This document shows, piece after piece, positions 1 through 6,057 of a DNA stretch of 22,501 nt; positions within the stretch are counted from its first letter, which is position 1, and each line of letters begins with the position of its first letter. The DNA lies in IMG/VR virus record IMGVR_UViG_3300017751_007453, positions 1-22,501 of that record, one strand, 5' to 3'. The DNA is from a virus. The position numbers were made by a program, and so were the translations under genes. A model generated the notes under the pieces. The model made no database searches, had not been told where the DNA came from, and saw only the letters and a list, made by a program, of their open reading frames with translations.

Positions 1-303
1 ACATAACCATAATCACCACCATACTCATCTACTTTCTCACCGATTTGTAATCCTGCTTCTACTATATCATCATCAAGAACCATTTTGCTAGCTGGTTCAT
101 CATGTTTTTGATCTAAACTTCCATCATCAGGATCAACATATGAAATATATCCTTCATTAGCTATTGAATTTGCTAACTCATCTGTATTGTAAAATTTCTT
201 TAATGCTTTCCCTAAATGCTCAGGATAACCATCATAGTGGTTGTATGTACAGGTGAAGTTTCTATCTTCATCTAAATAACCTATAAGTGCTCTTGTTGCC
301 ATG
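1..303 (-). CDS. Conserved phage protein of the MATR(S)xIG type, 3' end missing
   Basis: The gene starts with ATG at 303 and reads open to the left edge, giving the first 100 or so residues. It begins MATRALIGYLDEDRNFTCTY, followed by a YNHYDGYPEHLGKAL stretch. This matches a small protein type I recall from many T4-like and other phages (usually MATRSRIGI...H.DGYPE); no function is assigned to it. The rest is acidic (DPDDGSLDQ, LDDDIVEAG). A 28-base spacer separates it from the gene upstream, and a weak promoter candidate lies at 328-357. The stop codon is outside the window, so length cannot be judged. Confidence 0.8.
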
Positions 304-327
304 TTTTTTAATTTTTATTCGTTGATA

Positions 328-357
328 AATATTACAAATTATATTTAGATTGCCAAA
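328..357 (-). promoter_or_regulatory. Weak candidate promoter (TTTGG-N19-AATATT)
   Basis: TTTGG (357-353) and AATATT (333-328) lie on the minus strand with the same 19-nt spacing as the four stronger sites in this window. The -7 hexamer has one mismatch. It ends 24 nt before the ATG at 303, a plausible leader length. The TTTGG lies inside the coding end of the upstream gene, so chance is a real possibility. Confidence 0.3.
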
Positions 358-745
358 ATTTAATAAAGCTTTCACCTACCCCTAATTCTAGCACAACGGC
401 TTTATCAGGAACCCCAGGTAGTTTAGGGGCAGTTAAAATATAATCTATATTTTCATTTTTCCAAACCTTCATTTTTGTTTTAGCATTTGAACGATTTGAT
501 GTATTAAATACCATTACTACAGGTTGTTTATTATATGCTTTACCTTTTTCAGCTTTAATTTTAGGTGATTTCCATCCCTTAGGTGGGTGGTTTTCTACCT
601 TCCAACAACCATGTGCATTTTTTTTCTTATCATAATGCCATGTTTGTTTCCACCCTAATTCTGGTTTTGTTGGAACATCATAATATTCCAATACCCATTT
701 TTCTTTTACCACTGCTGGTGCTTCTGTTGGTCTACCTCTTCCCAT
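332..745 (-). CDS. Hypothetical basic phage protein with AT-hook-like N-terminus
   Basis: This 137-residue protein was not recognised. It starts MGRGRPTEAP, which contains the RGRP core of an AT-hook. A Lys/Trp/Pro-rich middle follows (GWKQTWHYDKKK, HPPKGWKSPK), and the C-terminal third looks like a compact folded domain ending in VLELGVGESFIKFW. No signal peptide or membrane helix is visible. The start sits two bases from the stop of the 46-residue gene upstream, so the two are probably co-transcribed. A DNA-binding role is suggested only by the N-terminal motif and the charge. Confidence 0.75.
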   Translation of the reverse strand: MGRGRPTEAPAVVKEKWVLEYYDVPTKPELGWKQTWHYDKKKNAHGCWKVENHPPKGWKSPKIKAEKGKAYNKQPVVMVFNTSNRSNAKTKMKVWKNENIDYILTAPKLPGVPDKAVVLELGVGESFIKFWQSKYNL

Positions 746-746
746 A

Positions 747-887
747 TTAAAACCATCTCCAAGTTAATCTAAATATAAACAGATATAAATTTAATTCTGT
801 CCAATCTTCTTCCGCAACATCATTCTTACCATAATAAGTGGCTCCGAATAACATTCCATCTCCAATACTTACAATTTGAAAATCCAT
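747..887 (-). CDS. Small hypothetical protein, 46 aa
   Basis: ATG at 887, TAA at 749-747. The product begins MDFQIVSIGDGMLFGATYYG, continues with an acidic stretch (DVAEEDW) and ends in an aromatic, hydrophobic tail (LYLFIFRLTWRWF). It fills the space between two other small genes with gaps of one and two bases, the packing expected of real phage genes. Function is unknown. The tail could associate with a membrane, but it is short for a full transmembrane helix. Confidence 0.6.
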   Translation of the reverse strand: MDFQIVSIGDGMLFGATYYGKNDVAEEDWTELNLYLFIFRLTWRWF

Positions 888-889
888 AT

Positions 890-1006
890 TTAAAATATTA
901 ATTGATAAATTATTACTAAAATTATTCCTACCATTGAAACAAAAGCTCCAATATAACTAGACCTAAGTTGTTGGTCTGTTTTTCCTTGAAATTTATTATT
1001 TTTCAT
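890..1006 (-). CDS. Small single-span membrane protein, 38 aa
   Basis: ATG at 1006, TAA at 892-890. A polar N-terminus of about 15 residues (MKNNKFQGKTDQQLR) precedes one hydrophobic segment (residues 18-38, AFVSMVGIILVIIYQLIF) that runs to the C-terminus, so the protein is probably a one-helix membrane peptide. The start overlaps the end of the SWIM-protein gene by 11 bases in another frame. The stop lies two bases before the next start. Position and hydrophobicity are the only clues to its role. Confidence 0.6.
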   Translation of the reverse strand: MKNNKFQGKTDQQLRSSYIGAFVSMVGIILVIIYQLIF

Positions 1007-1433
1007 TTTTCATTTCTTTTACGTGTTTACAATTACCCCTTGATCTCCAATAACCAGGACATGAACAATGATATTTACCTGATTCGGGATAATATTTTGT
1101 GGTATATTCACCTAACCCACTACCACTTATATGGGTTTTAATTACTGTTTCTGTTTTTTGTTTTTTAGGTTTTGGTTTAACCCAATTGATATCTTTTAAT
1201 GTTGTATTTGGATTTACTTTTTGCCAAGTAGGAACGATAAATTTATCATCCCCCAATGTAACTAATGATGGGGGGAGAATTTCATGTTTATATTCATATT
1301 TAAACATTTGAACATGAATAAATGATCCAAACCCTTTAGGATTGAAACTTAATGTTTCCCCCTCAGGTTTATAGATAATACGACTCCTTAAATTGCCATA
1401 TTTATTTTTATTTGTAAACTTCCAAAGTGCCAT
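996..1433 (-). CDS. SWIM zinc-finger protein
   Basis: This is a 145-residue protein. Its C-terminus carries a SWIM motif: Cys123-x-Cys125, nine residues, Cys135-x-His137, within YHCSCPGYWRSRGNCKH. SWIM fingers bind zinc and usually mediate DNA or protein contacts. The N-terminal 85 residues (MALWKFTNKNKYGNLRSRII...) are not recognised, and a Lys/Pro/Gln-rich linker (KPKPKKQKTE, about 86-95) joins the halves. It is the first gene behind promoter 1458-1487, which also has a TATAAATA box 13-20 nt before the ATG. It is probably a small DNA-associated or regulatory protein; no catalytic domain is present. Confidence 0.85.
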   Translation of the reverse strand: MALWKFTNKNKYGNLRSRIIYKPEGETLSFNPKGFGSFIHVQMFKYEYKHEILPPSLVTLGDDKFIVPTWQKVNPNTTLKDINWVKPKPKKQKTETVIKTHISGSGLGEYTTKYYPESGKYHCSCPGYWRSRGNCKHVKEMKNEK

Positions 1434-1445
1434 ATGCGTAACCTT

Positions 1446-1453
1446 TATTTATA
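1446..1453 (-). promoter_or_regulatory. T4-type late promoter box TATAAATA
   Basis: An exact TATAAATA on the minus strand lies 13-20 nt upstream of the ATG at 1433. This is the sequence read by the T4 late sigma factor gp55. It sits four bases downstream of the TATATT element of the host-type promoter, so this gene may have both early and late promoters. An 8-mer of this kind occurs by chance in such AT-rich DNA; its intergenic position is what supports it. Confidence 0.55.
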
Positions 1454-1457
1454 CCTA

Positions 1458-1487
1458 AATATACGAAAGAGAATTTGGGGAGCCAAA
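1458..1487 (-). promoter_or_regulatory. Host-type promoter, TTTGG-N19-TATATT
   Basis: The minus strand has TTTGG (1487-1483), 19 nt, then TATATT (1463-1458), preceded by TTTCG. The downstream extension reads TATATTTA, close to the Bacteroidetes -7 consensus TAnnTTTG. It lies in the spacer between the sugar-kinase gene and the SWIM gene. Predicted transcription would start near 1451, giving a leader of about 18 nt. Confidence 0.7.
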
Positions 1488-1489
1488 TT
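1472..1489. terminator. Short hairpin between sugar-kinase and SWIM genes
   Basis: A perfect 7-bp inverted repeat, AATTTGG / CCAAATT, with a 4-base loop lies three bases past the sugar-kinase stop codon. On the plus strand it is followed by TTTT; on the minus (gene) strand the run after it is only TCTCTTTC, so it would be a weak terminator for the kinase transcript. One arm contains the TTTGG of the promoter, so hairpin and promoter overlap. Confidence 0.45.
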
Positions 1490-1491
1490 TT

Positions 1492-2232
1492 TTATGGGGT
1501 AACTACACCTCTTTTACTAACAACTTTGGAAGCAATTTCATTAGCAAATAATATAGATAAAGGAATATTTTTAGTATCAAGATAACTTACTGAAAAAGCA
1601 GCTGTAAAGGTGTCACCTGCTCCACTAACATCAATTGTTTCTTGTGGTTTTGGTGATGGGTACACTATATCATTAAACATTGCCCCAGCTGATCCTAAAG
1701 TTGTAATTACATTTGATTTATTTATATCAGAGTTATTTAATGATTCTTCCTCATTTAATTTTACAAATGTGAAATGTCTAGTTACATCACTAGTTAATTT
1801 TCTTTTACTATCTAATATTGATAATTTTGAATGATGTGCTATTCTAGTTAAATCACCATTACTTAAATAACCTTTATCATAATCACTTACAATTACTAAA
1901 TCAGCAGTTTCTAGAAAATGAATATAATCTTTTGACCATTTAAAAGGTTTTATTTCATTATCACCTTCATCAAATCTAAAAAACATATGGTTTGTTTTTT
2001 CTTCAACATATCTGGTTTTAGTTGGATTTTTGAGGGGTGAAAAAGAAATTATACTACATTCTGGAAGTAATGCCTTAACATTAGCAACAGTATTTCCTGC
2101 CATACCGTTGTTTTTAACAGTTCTAATTGGGTTTAAAATTGGGACTGGTGCTTCAGGTGATAATCTATTTACTTCACAATAGATAAATTTATCAACACAC
2201 GTTTCCCCTACTATTACTATTTTCTTTTTCAT
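1492..2232 (-). CDS. PfkB-family sugar kinase resembling the HldE kinase domain
   Basis: This 246-residue protein is a ribokinase/PfkB-family ATP-dependent sugar kinase, expected in the cytoplasm. The closest family by motif is the N-terminal domain of HldE (RfaE), which phosphorylates heptose-7-phosphate at C1. Visible marks are RLSPEAPVPIL (23-33), the Asn-rich GMAGNTVANV (43-52), TKTRYV (71-76), SDYDKG (116-121), LNEEE (159-163) and the catalytic GAGD (204-207, Asp207 as base), with a terminal KRGVVTP. The HldE kinase domain is usually about 320 residues; here some 40-50 residues between the GG-like motif and TKTR are missing, so this is a compact version. Substrate is inferred from similarity only. 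The start overlaps the upstream gene by 41 bases. The matching nucleotidyltransferase-type enzyme is a separate gene at 10511-10984. Confidence 0.85.
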   Translation of the reverse strand: MKKKIVIVGETCVDKFIYCEVNRLSPEAPVPILNPIRTVKNNGMAGNTVANVKALLPECSIISFSPLKNPTKTRYVEEKTNHMFFRFDEGDNEIKPFKWSKDYIHFLETADLVIVSDYDKGYLSNGDLTRIAHHSKLSILDSKRKLTSDVTRHFTFVKLNEEESLNNSDINKSNVITTLGSAGAMFNDIVYPSPKPQETIDVSGAGDTFTAAFSVSYLDTKNIPLSILFANEIASKVVSKRGVVTP

Positions 2233-2389
2233 AACTTTCTTTTTGCATTTGAAAATCTAAACACATTAAAATACACATTTTCCTAAATTCTATAGGAAAC
2301 TGATAAGCCATTTCAGATAATATTTCATCTTCAATACCTGAGAAGTATTTTTCAGCGTAATTTTGGGTTTGGAACTTTTTATTCTTCAT
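2192..2389 (-). CDS. Small hypothetical protein, 65 aa
   Basis: The product begins MKNKKFQTQNYAEKYFSGIE and contains EMAYQFPIEFRKMCILMCLDF followed by a polar tail rich in Glu, Lys and Asn; it was not recognised. It is probably helical and soluble. Its ATG overlaps the last codons of the interrupted gene upstream (2379-2501), and its 3' end overlaps the sugar-kinase start by 41 bases. That overlap is long for this genome but leaves neither gene an obvious alternative start. Confidence 0.6.
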   Translation of the reverse strand: MKNKKFQTQNYAEKYFSGIEDEILSEMAYQFPIEFRKMCILMCLDFQMQKESYEKENSNSRGNVC

Positions 2390-2501
2390 CTCTATATAGG
2401 GGTTTTGATTTTTTTCTTTTTAGTGTTGGGTATTTTGATTTTGCCCATTTTAACCATTCTAGAGATTGTTGGTAATTTGCTTTTTGTTAATTTTTACTCA
2501 T
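2379..2501 (-). pseudogene. Small basic-protein gene with an in-frame TAA at codon 5
   Basis: From ATG at 2501 the frame reads MSKN, then TAA (2489-2487), then 35 more codons (QKANYQQSLEWLKWAKSKYP... to ...KPLYRDEE) and a second TAA at 2381-2379. The downstream part has the composition of a real small phage protein. Its stop overlaps the next gene's ATG (GATGAAGAATAA), the arrangement used throughout this genome. No ATG, GTG or TTG lies in frame after the first stop. One base change (TAA to CAA or AAA) would restore a 40-residue protein. It could be a recent nonsense mutation, an assembly error, a readthrough gene or a gene starting from an unusual codon. Confidence 0.45.
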
Positions 2502-2505
2502 AACA

Positions 2506-2643
2506 TTATTGTTTTCCTTGCCCTCGATAGGCTTTTTTATAATTAGTTGCGTTTTTACTTCTTGATGTTTTAGTTTTAGCGTGAACACCTGGACGCTTTT
2601 TTCTGCTGTTTCCCTTATGGGTAAAGGATACCATTTTAGCCAT
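2506..2643 (-). CDS. Very basic small phage protein, 45 aa
   Basis: ATG at 2643, TAA at 2508-2506. About a third of the residues are Lys, Arg or His. Key stretches are FTHKGNSRKKRPGVHAKTKT (residues 7-26) and a YKKAYRGQGKQ end. The balance resembles small nucleic-acid-binding or ribosome-associated proteins, and I recall similar RPGVH...YRGQG microproteins in phages without an assigned role. It begins one base after the lysin gene's stop and ends four bases before the interrupted gene's ATG. Confidence 0.7.
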   Translation of the reverse strand: MAKMVSFTHKGNSRKKRPGVHAKTKTSRSKNATNYKKAYRGQGKQ

Positions 2644-2644
2644 T

Positions 2645-3217
2645 TTATTCGAATTTTTCTTTTAAGTTATTAATTTCAATTACGTGTTGTAATGATGATA
2701 CATATGCGCTGGCTTCAGCATATTGCTTATCTAATAATTTATATAATTGTTTTTCTGTTTTACATTTATAGGCATATGTTGAATACCATAAAGCATAATC
2801 TGTAACTGATTCTTCCCAATTTTTATAATAAGCATGCCCATGTTGAGTTCCTTCAGCTAAATTAAGTCTAACACGAGCTTCTTTCATTCCAAATAAATTA
2901 TTATTTTCTTTAAAAATTCTAGACTCATAATGACCTGTTTCTAAAATTGATTGTGCTAAAACAATGTAGGGGAATTTAAAGTTTAATTCATCAATTTTTT
3001 CAACTAATTTTTCTTCACTAAATTCATTGAATTCATTTACAATTAATACTTTTTCAGTTTCAGTAATATATTTAATATCTTCAACATTCCTGGGGGCTGT
3101 TGTTAACCCTAAAAATAAAAAGATAGATAAAAACCCAATTGCAAACTTTAAAAAGGTTAATGGGTAATTTACTGATTTGTACTCTAAACTGGATTTGTCG
3201 AATTTGTATAACTTCAT
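2645..3217 (-). CDS. Membrane-anchored glucosaminidase-type lysin (GH73-like)
   Basis: This 190-residue protein probably cleaves the glycan strands of peptidoglycan as an endo-beta-N-acetylglucosaminidase. A basic N-terminus precedes one hydrophobic segment (about 20-39, TFLKFAIGFLSIFLFLGLTT), which acts as an uncleaved anchor or signal. The domain follows, with AQSILETGHYESRIF (88-102, Glu93 as likely catalytic acid), NNLFGMK (106-112) and YYKNWEESVTDYALW (130-144), the usual GH73/Bax-like landmarks. The C-terminus is helical. With its N-terminal anchor it could act as a signal-arrest-release type endolysin or as a tail- or host-envelope-modifying enzyme. No holin is obvious next to it. Confidence 0.85.
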   Translation of the reverse strand: MKLYKFDKSSLEYKSVNYPLTFLKFAIGFLSIFLFLGLTTAPRNVEDIKYITETEKVLIVNEFNEFSEEKLVEKIDELNFKFPYIVLAQSILETGHYESRIFKENNNLFGMKEARVRLNLAEGTQHGHAYYKNWEESVTDYALWYSTYAYKCKTEKQLYKLLDKQYAEASAYVSSLQHVIEINNLKEKFE

Positions 3218-3228
3218 AATATTTAATT

Positions 3229-3405
3229 TTAAAATTTATCTAAAAAATCTCCTTTAATATTTTTATTTTTTAATCGATTGTTTTTTTCATCATCTTTCAA
3301 CATTTTATTAGCTAAACGCTCTAAATGTTTTTCTTTTTGTTTATCATAATCATTAACAAGTTTATCATGTTTTGATCTTTTAATATTTCTTGTTTTTTTA
3401 GCCAT
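3229..3405 (-). CDS. Small highly charged protein, 58 aa
   Basis: ATG at 3405, TAA at 3231-3229. The product begins MAKKTRNIKRSKHDKLVNDY and is almost entirely Lys, Arg, Asp, Glu and Asn, probably one long helix (about 12-45) ending DFLDKF. The start overlaps the stop of the HNH gene in a TAATG junction, which implies translational coupling. Composition suggests nucleic-acid contact. No family was recognised. Confidence 0.7.
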   Translation of the reverse strand: MAKKTRNIKRSKHDKLVNDYDKQKEKHLERLANKMLKDDEKNNRLKNKNIKGDFLDKF

Positions 3406-4028
3406 TATATCCTTGATATTATATTTAATTCATCTTCACTATCATCTAATCCTAACTCTTTTAAACGTTGGAGATGGTAATCATCTACTTCCCATTCCAC
3501 TTTACCTTGATTTACTGGTTTATGATCTTCAATTCCTTTAATTTGTTTATCTGAAAATATATCTCCAACTGTTAAAAAATAATGATTATAACATAACAAT
3601 TCTATATTATCCAATTTATAATTTTTTTTATTACCATCTTTAAAATGTAATAATAAAGGCATTTTGTAATCTAATACTCTACGTTCTTCAAAACCACAAT
3701 TCCCACATTTTTCTTCTAAATACCCTTCAGTAATAAGTCTATACTTAATTTTATCTGGGGTAAATGATGAAGCATTTACTCTACCTTCAATAATATCTAA
3801 TAATGCTGGTTCTTTTCCTCCTGCTCTAAGAAATTTAGGTATTCCTACTCCTGACTGATTTTTATGTTGTTCAAATAAGTTTTCATGAGTATTACTCTCA
3901 TATATCTTTGCCCATTTTTTATAATGTACATAAGAACAACTCAAATATCTAGCAGCTGCCATATTTGATTTAGTCTTAGCCATTGCAGCTAAAATCATTT
4001 CTTTTGTAAGTGGTCTAGGTTTAGGCAT
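3405..4028 (-). CDS. HNH-type endonuclease with N-terminal helix-turn-helix
   Basis: This is a 207-residue protein. The N-terminal 45 residues (LTKEMILAAMAKTKSNMAAA... VHYKKWAKIY) look like a helix-turn-helix DNA-binding segment. A zinc-stabilised HNH domain follows: Cys108-x2-Cys111 (CGNCG), then LLLHFKDGNKKN (125-136, with His128 as the expected general base), LDNIELLC (139-146) and Cys146-x2-His149. In ordinary HNH nucleases the last pair is CxxC or CxxCH, so His149 is a mild variation. It cleaves DNA by family assignment and could be a free-standing homing nuclease. It overlaps the upstream zinc-ribbon gene by eight bases and is coupled to the 58-residue gene by TAATG. Confidence 0.8.
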   Translation of the reverse strand: MPKPRPLTKEMILAAMAKTKSNMAAARYLSCSYVHYKKWAKIYESNTHENLFEQHKNQSGVGIPKFLRAGGKEPALLDIIEGRVNASSFTPDKIKYRLITEGYLEEKCGNCGFEERRVLDYKMPLLLHFKDGNKKNYKLDNIELLCYNHYFLTVGDIFSDKQIKGIEDHKPVNQGKVEWEVDDYHLQRLKELGLDDSEDELNIISRI

Positions 4029-4272
4029 CTAAATTTTTATATGAATCAAATTTTGCTTTTTTAGCACTAGCTTCAGATGCTAATTTTGCTTGTTCAGGTG
4101 TCATAATTTGAATGTCATTCCATGTATGGTCACCTGTTCCATTTACAGTACTTACTGCTTTATATGCACCTATAGTTGAACAATTAACACAAACTTTATA
4201 CCCAAATTTGGTTAATCTCAATTCAGGCATATCTGCCCCACAAGATGTACATTTTATCATTTTATATTCCAT
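4021..4272 (-). CDS. Four-cysteine zinc-ribbon protein (DksA/TraR-like finger)
   Basis: The product is 83 residues. Cys8-x2-Cys11 and Cys28-x2-Cys31 (CTSCG ... CVNC) form a zinc ribbon, and the layout CxxCGAxMPxxRLxxxxxxxxCVxC resembles the finger of DksA/TraR proteins, which act on RNA polymerase. Unlike DksA it has no N-terminal coiled coil; the finger is first, followed by GTGDHTWNDIQIMTPEQA and an Ala/Lys-rich helical tail. A start at Met5 (4260) is also possible. It is the first gene behind promoter 4313-4342, so it may be early-expressed. A transcription-related role is inference. Confidence 0.75.
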   Translation of the reverse strand: MEYKMIKCTSCGADMPELRLTKFGYKVCVNCSTIGAYKAVSTVNGTGDHTWNDIQIMTPEQAKLASEASAKKAKFDSYKNLDA

Positions 4273-4312
4273 ATTGTATTTTTATATATTGTAACTAACA
4301 TATAACTATACC

Positions 4313-4342
4313 AATATACGAAAAGATTATGGCTACTCCAAA
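4313..4342 (-). promoter_or_regulatory. Host-type promoter, TTTGG-N19-TATATT
   Basis: TTTGG (4342-4338), 19 nt, TATATT (4318-4313) on the minus strand, with TTTTCG immediately before the hexamer and GG after it. It lies in the 71-base spacer upstream of the zinc-ribbon gene, giving a leader of about 34 nt. The downstream TATAGTTA only partly resembles a TATAAATA late box, so this site is probably not stacked with a late promoter. Confidence 0.7.
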
Positions 4343-4351
4343 TTTATTTGG
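4338..4351. terminator. Short inverted repeat at the end of gene 4344-4733
   Basis: CCAAA and TTTGG arms with a 4-base loop span the stop codon of the upstream gene. With a 5-bp stem and no U-run on the gene strand it is a weak terminator at best. The TTTGG arm is also the -33 element of the promoter. Confidence 0.25.
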
Positions 4352-4733
4352 GAGATTTGTATTTGATATAATTCCAAAGGTCATTGGAATCTTTAAGAAT
4401 AAACTGTTTATCACCAGGGCCCTCTAATGGTACTATACTACCATCTGGGTTGAATCTGTCATAAATATACCATATAATTATTTCTACTGCTTCCTCTCCA
4501 TATAACATTTTAAGGGTATTTTCAACAACAAACCATAAACCATCAGTTACTTTAGTTAAATCAATCCCCCCAGATTCAAATACTTCATTTTCAATTTTAT
4601 AAGAATTTTCTAACTTTTTAATAAAGCTATGAAAGACAAGTTCTTCAGACTCATCAATATTATCTTTGATATTAACATTGGTTCCAAGAATAATATTAAA
4701 TAATTTTTTTAAATCTTCATTACCCGTATCCAT
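4344..4733 (-). CDS. Hypothetical acidic phage protein, 129 aa
   Basis: This acidic, soluble protein was not assigned to a functional family. The first half is Asn/Asp/Glu-rich (MDTGNEDLKKLFNIILGTN). The second half looks like a folded domain: TDGLWFVVENTLKMLYGEEA (about 63-82), then IIIWYIYDRFNPDGSIV (85-101) and a short GPGDKQFILKD segment. No zinc, nucleotide-binding or membrane motif is seen. Its start lies two bases from the stop of the 52-residue gene, and its end carries the promoter for the next transcript. Confidence 0.75.
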   Translation of the reverse strand: MDTGNEDLKKLFNIILGTNVNIKDNIDESEELVFHSFIKKLENSYKIENEVFESGGIDLTKVTDGLWFVVENTLKMLYGEEAVEIIIWYIYDRFNPDGSIVPLEGPGDKQFILKDSNDLWNYIKYKSPK

Positions 4734-4735
4734 AG

Positions 4736-4894
4736 TTATAGTTTTTTCACACCAAATAATTCTACAAACTTATTAACATCTAATTTTTTGATTCTACTGG
4801 CAATTATTAATGCTTCATGTTTATTTGCAGCATAACAAGTTCCAACTGTTTCTTCTTTTTTATCGTTTAAGTAGTAGTATTTATATTGGGTCAT
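4736..4894 (-). CDS. Small hypothetical protein, 52 aa
   Basis: ATG at 4894, TAA at 4738-4736. The product begins MTQYKYYYLNDKKEETVGTC and contains a YAANKHEALIIASRIKKLDV helix region. It looks like a small soluble alpha/beta fold of the kind often seen as phage accessory proteins. The start overlaps the upstream gene in ATGA, and the stop lies two bases before the next gene. It was not recognised. Confidence 0.65.
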   Translation of the reverse strand: MTQYKYYYLNDKKEETVGTCYAANKHEALIIASRIKKLDVNKFVELFGVKKL

Positions 4895-5226
4895 AATTTA
4901 TATTTTGTTATTAGATTAGATAGTTGAGTACATCTTTCATACTCTTCATTTTGTATAAACATTTCATTTATTTTATTTAAAACATCTTTAAATTGAGGTT
5001 TATTTATTTCAATAATAACAGACATGTTAAAAATATTAAATAATTCAGCTTTGGGTTTTTTGTTTTTTAAAGCATCTATAATTGCTTTTAAACTTTCTTC
5101 TAGAATAAAATGGGAAAATTGTTCACTATTAGCTAAATTAAGTAAATCTTCATTATCTTCCCAAGTCAATTCTATATAAGTAACCTCTCTCTTTTCAGTC
5201 ATTTTTTTATCATCTTTTTCATCCAT
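4891..5226 (-). CDS. Hypothetical acidic helical protein, 111 aa
   Basis: The ATG at 5226 (MDEKDDKKMTEKREV) is preferred. The open frame extends ten codons further, but only to a TTG with no supporting signal. The charged N-terminus is followed by a helical body (EDLLNLANSEQFSHFILEES, LKNKKPKAELFNIFNMSVII) ending in CTQLSNLITKYKL. No catalytic motif or membrane segment is visible. It ends in an ATGA overlap with the 52-residue gene. A 39-base spacer with no convincing promoter separates it from the first glycan-module glycosyltransferase. Confidence 0.7.
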   Translation of the reverse strand: MDEKDDKKMTEKREVTYIELTWEDNEDLLNLANSEQFSHFILEESLKAIIDALKNKKPKAELFNIFNMSVIIEINKPQFKDVLNKINEMFIQNEEYERCTQLSNLITKYKL

Positions 5227-5265
5227 AATTTGAGGGGTATTTGGGGTTAGAATCAATTATAAATA

Positions 5266-6057
5266 TTAAAATTTTATTCCCCTAATAACATTCCCTTTAG
5301 GACTATGTGAATTATTTTCAAATAGTTGAGGATTCATCCCCCACTTATACCTAAATACCTCAGCAGCTGGTCCTTCAGTTGCTTTGAATTTATCTCCTTC
5401 TTTGCCATTTTTAGTAGCTGTACTTCCAAAATGGTATAAATGGGATTTATGAGTCCTAGAAAAACCTAAACCTATTAGATCTAATTTTAGGAAAAAATCC
5501 CAGTCACATATAAATGGAGATTGATACATTGTATCAAAACCACCAACAGCCATATAATATTTTTTATATATTGCAAACGGAAAAATACCTCCATCTAAAG
5601 TTAATGTGTCTTTTTTAATTGATTGTTCATACTCTATAAATGTATCATAATCAAATGATTTTGGGGTACGTCCAAAATCCATAACCGGAAAATTAAATAT
5701 GCCTGGACCTGTAGGTTCAATTTGATTTAGAGTTAATACACTTTTTTCTTTAATATCTTCTAATATGGTTATATCCCAATCTTTACCAAACACATTATCA
5801 TCATTTACTATAAAAATAATTTCATTAGTAGCATTCATAACTCCTAAATTAAGAGCTTGTTGCATTCCTTGATTTTCTCCTAAATCAAGTACATTAATTT
5901 TATCTTTATACTTATCTAATACTTCTTGGCTTTCTTCAATAAAACCATCTACAACAACAATTATCTCATTTTTATGTGATTGTTGATCAATTGCTGAAAG
6001 TAGACATAAATCTAAATAATCAGGATTTCTATATGTAGGGATAATTACGCTTATCAT
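5266..6057 (-). CDS. Family 2 glycosyltransferase
   Basis: This 263-residue GT-A enzyme is expected to transfer a sugar from a nucleotide-sugar donor in the cytoplasm, with inversion. MISVIIPTYRNPDYLDLCLL (1-20) is the classic GT2 start. EIIVVVDGF (31-39) follows, then LGENQGMQQALNLG (59-72) and the metal-binding DXD equivalent NDDN (85-88). A Gly-rich GGIFPFAIYKK and VGGFD...CDWDFFLKL lie in the acceptor half, with the latter giving the usual ED/WD-type catalytic region. Its start overlaps the methyltransferase gene by four bases (ATGA). It is the last gene of the glycan module in transcription order. Donor and acceptor cannot be told from sequence. Confidence 0.88.
   Translation of the reverse strand: MISVIIPTYRNPDYLDLCLLSAIDQQSHKNEIIVVVDGFIEESQEVLDKYKDKINVLDLGENQGMQQALNLGVMNATNEIIFIVNDDNVFGKDWDITILEDIKEKSVLTLNQIEPTGPGIFNFPVMDFGRTPKSFDYDTFIEYEQSIKKDTLTLDGGIFPFAIYKKYYMAVGGFDTMYQSPFICDWDFFLKLDLIGLGFSRTHKSHLYHFGSTATKNGKEGDKFKATEGPAAEVFRYKWGMNPQLFENNSHSPKGNVIRGIKF

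Noticed and set aside
1099-1834. Open frames on the plus strand (for example 1099-1311 and 1610-1834), with others near 4112, 6349, 8532, 9453, 17052, 20609 and 21378
   Set aside because: All lie opposite well-supported minus-strand genes, encode low-complexity hydrophobic or Ser/Leu-rich products and have no family features.
4878-4885. TATAAATA on the minus strand
   Set aside because: It lies inside the coding part of the 52-residue gene, just after its ATG, and has no gene suitably placed downstream. Such 8-mers are expected by chance in DNA this AT-rich.
5227-5256. Extended start of the gene at 4891-5226
   Set aside because: It depends on a TTG codon with no supporting signal; an ATG lies ten codons downstream. 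The same reasoning rejects the TTG start at 18712 and the GTG start at 17015.
5258-5265. TATAAATA on the plus strand
   Set aside because: It points away from all genes; no plus-strand gene follows it.
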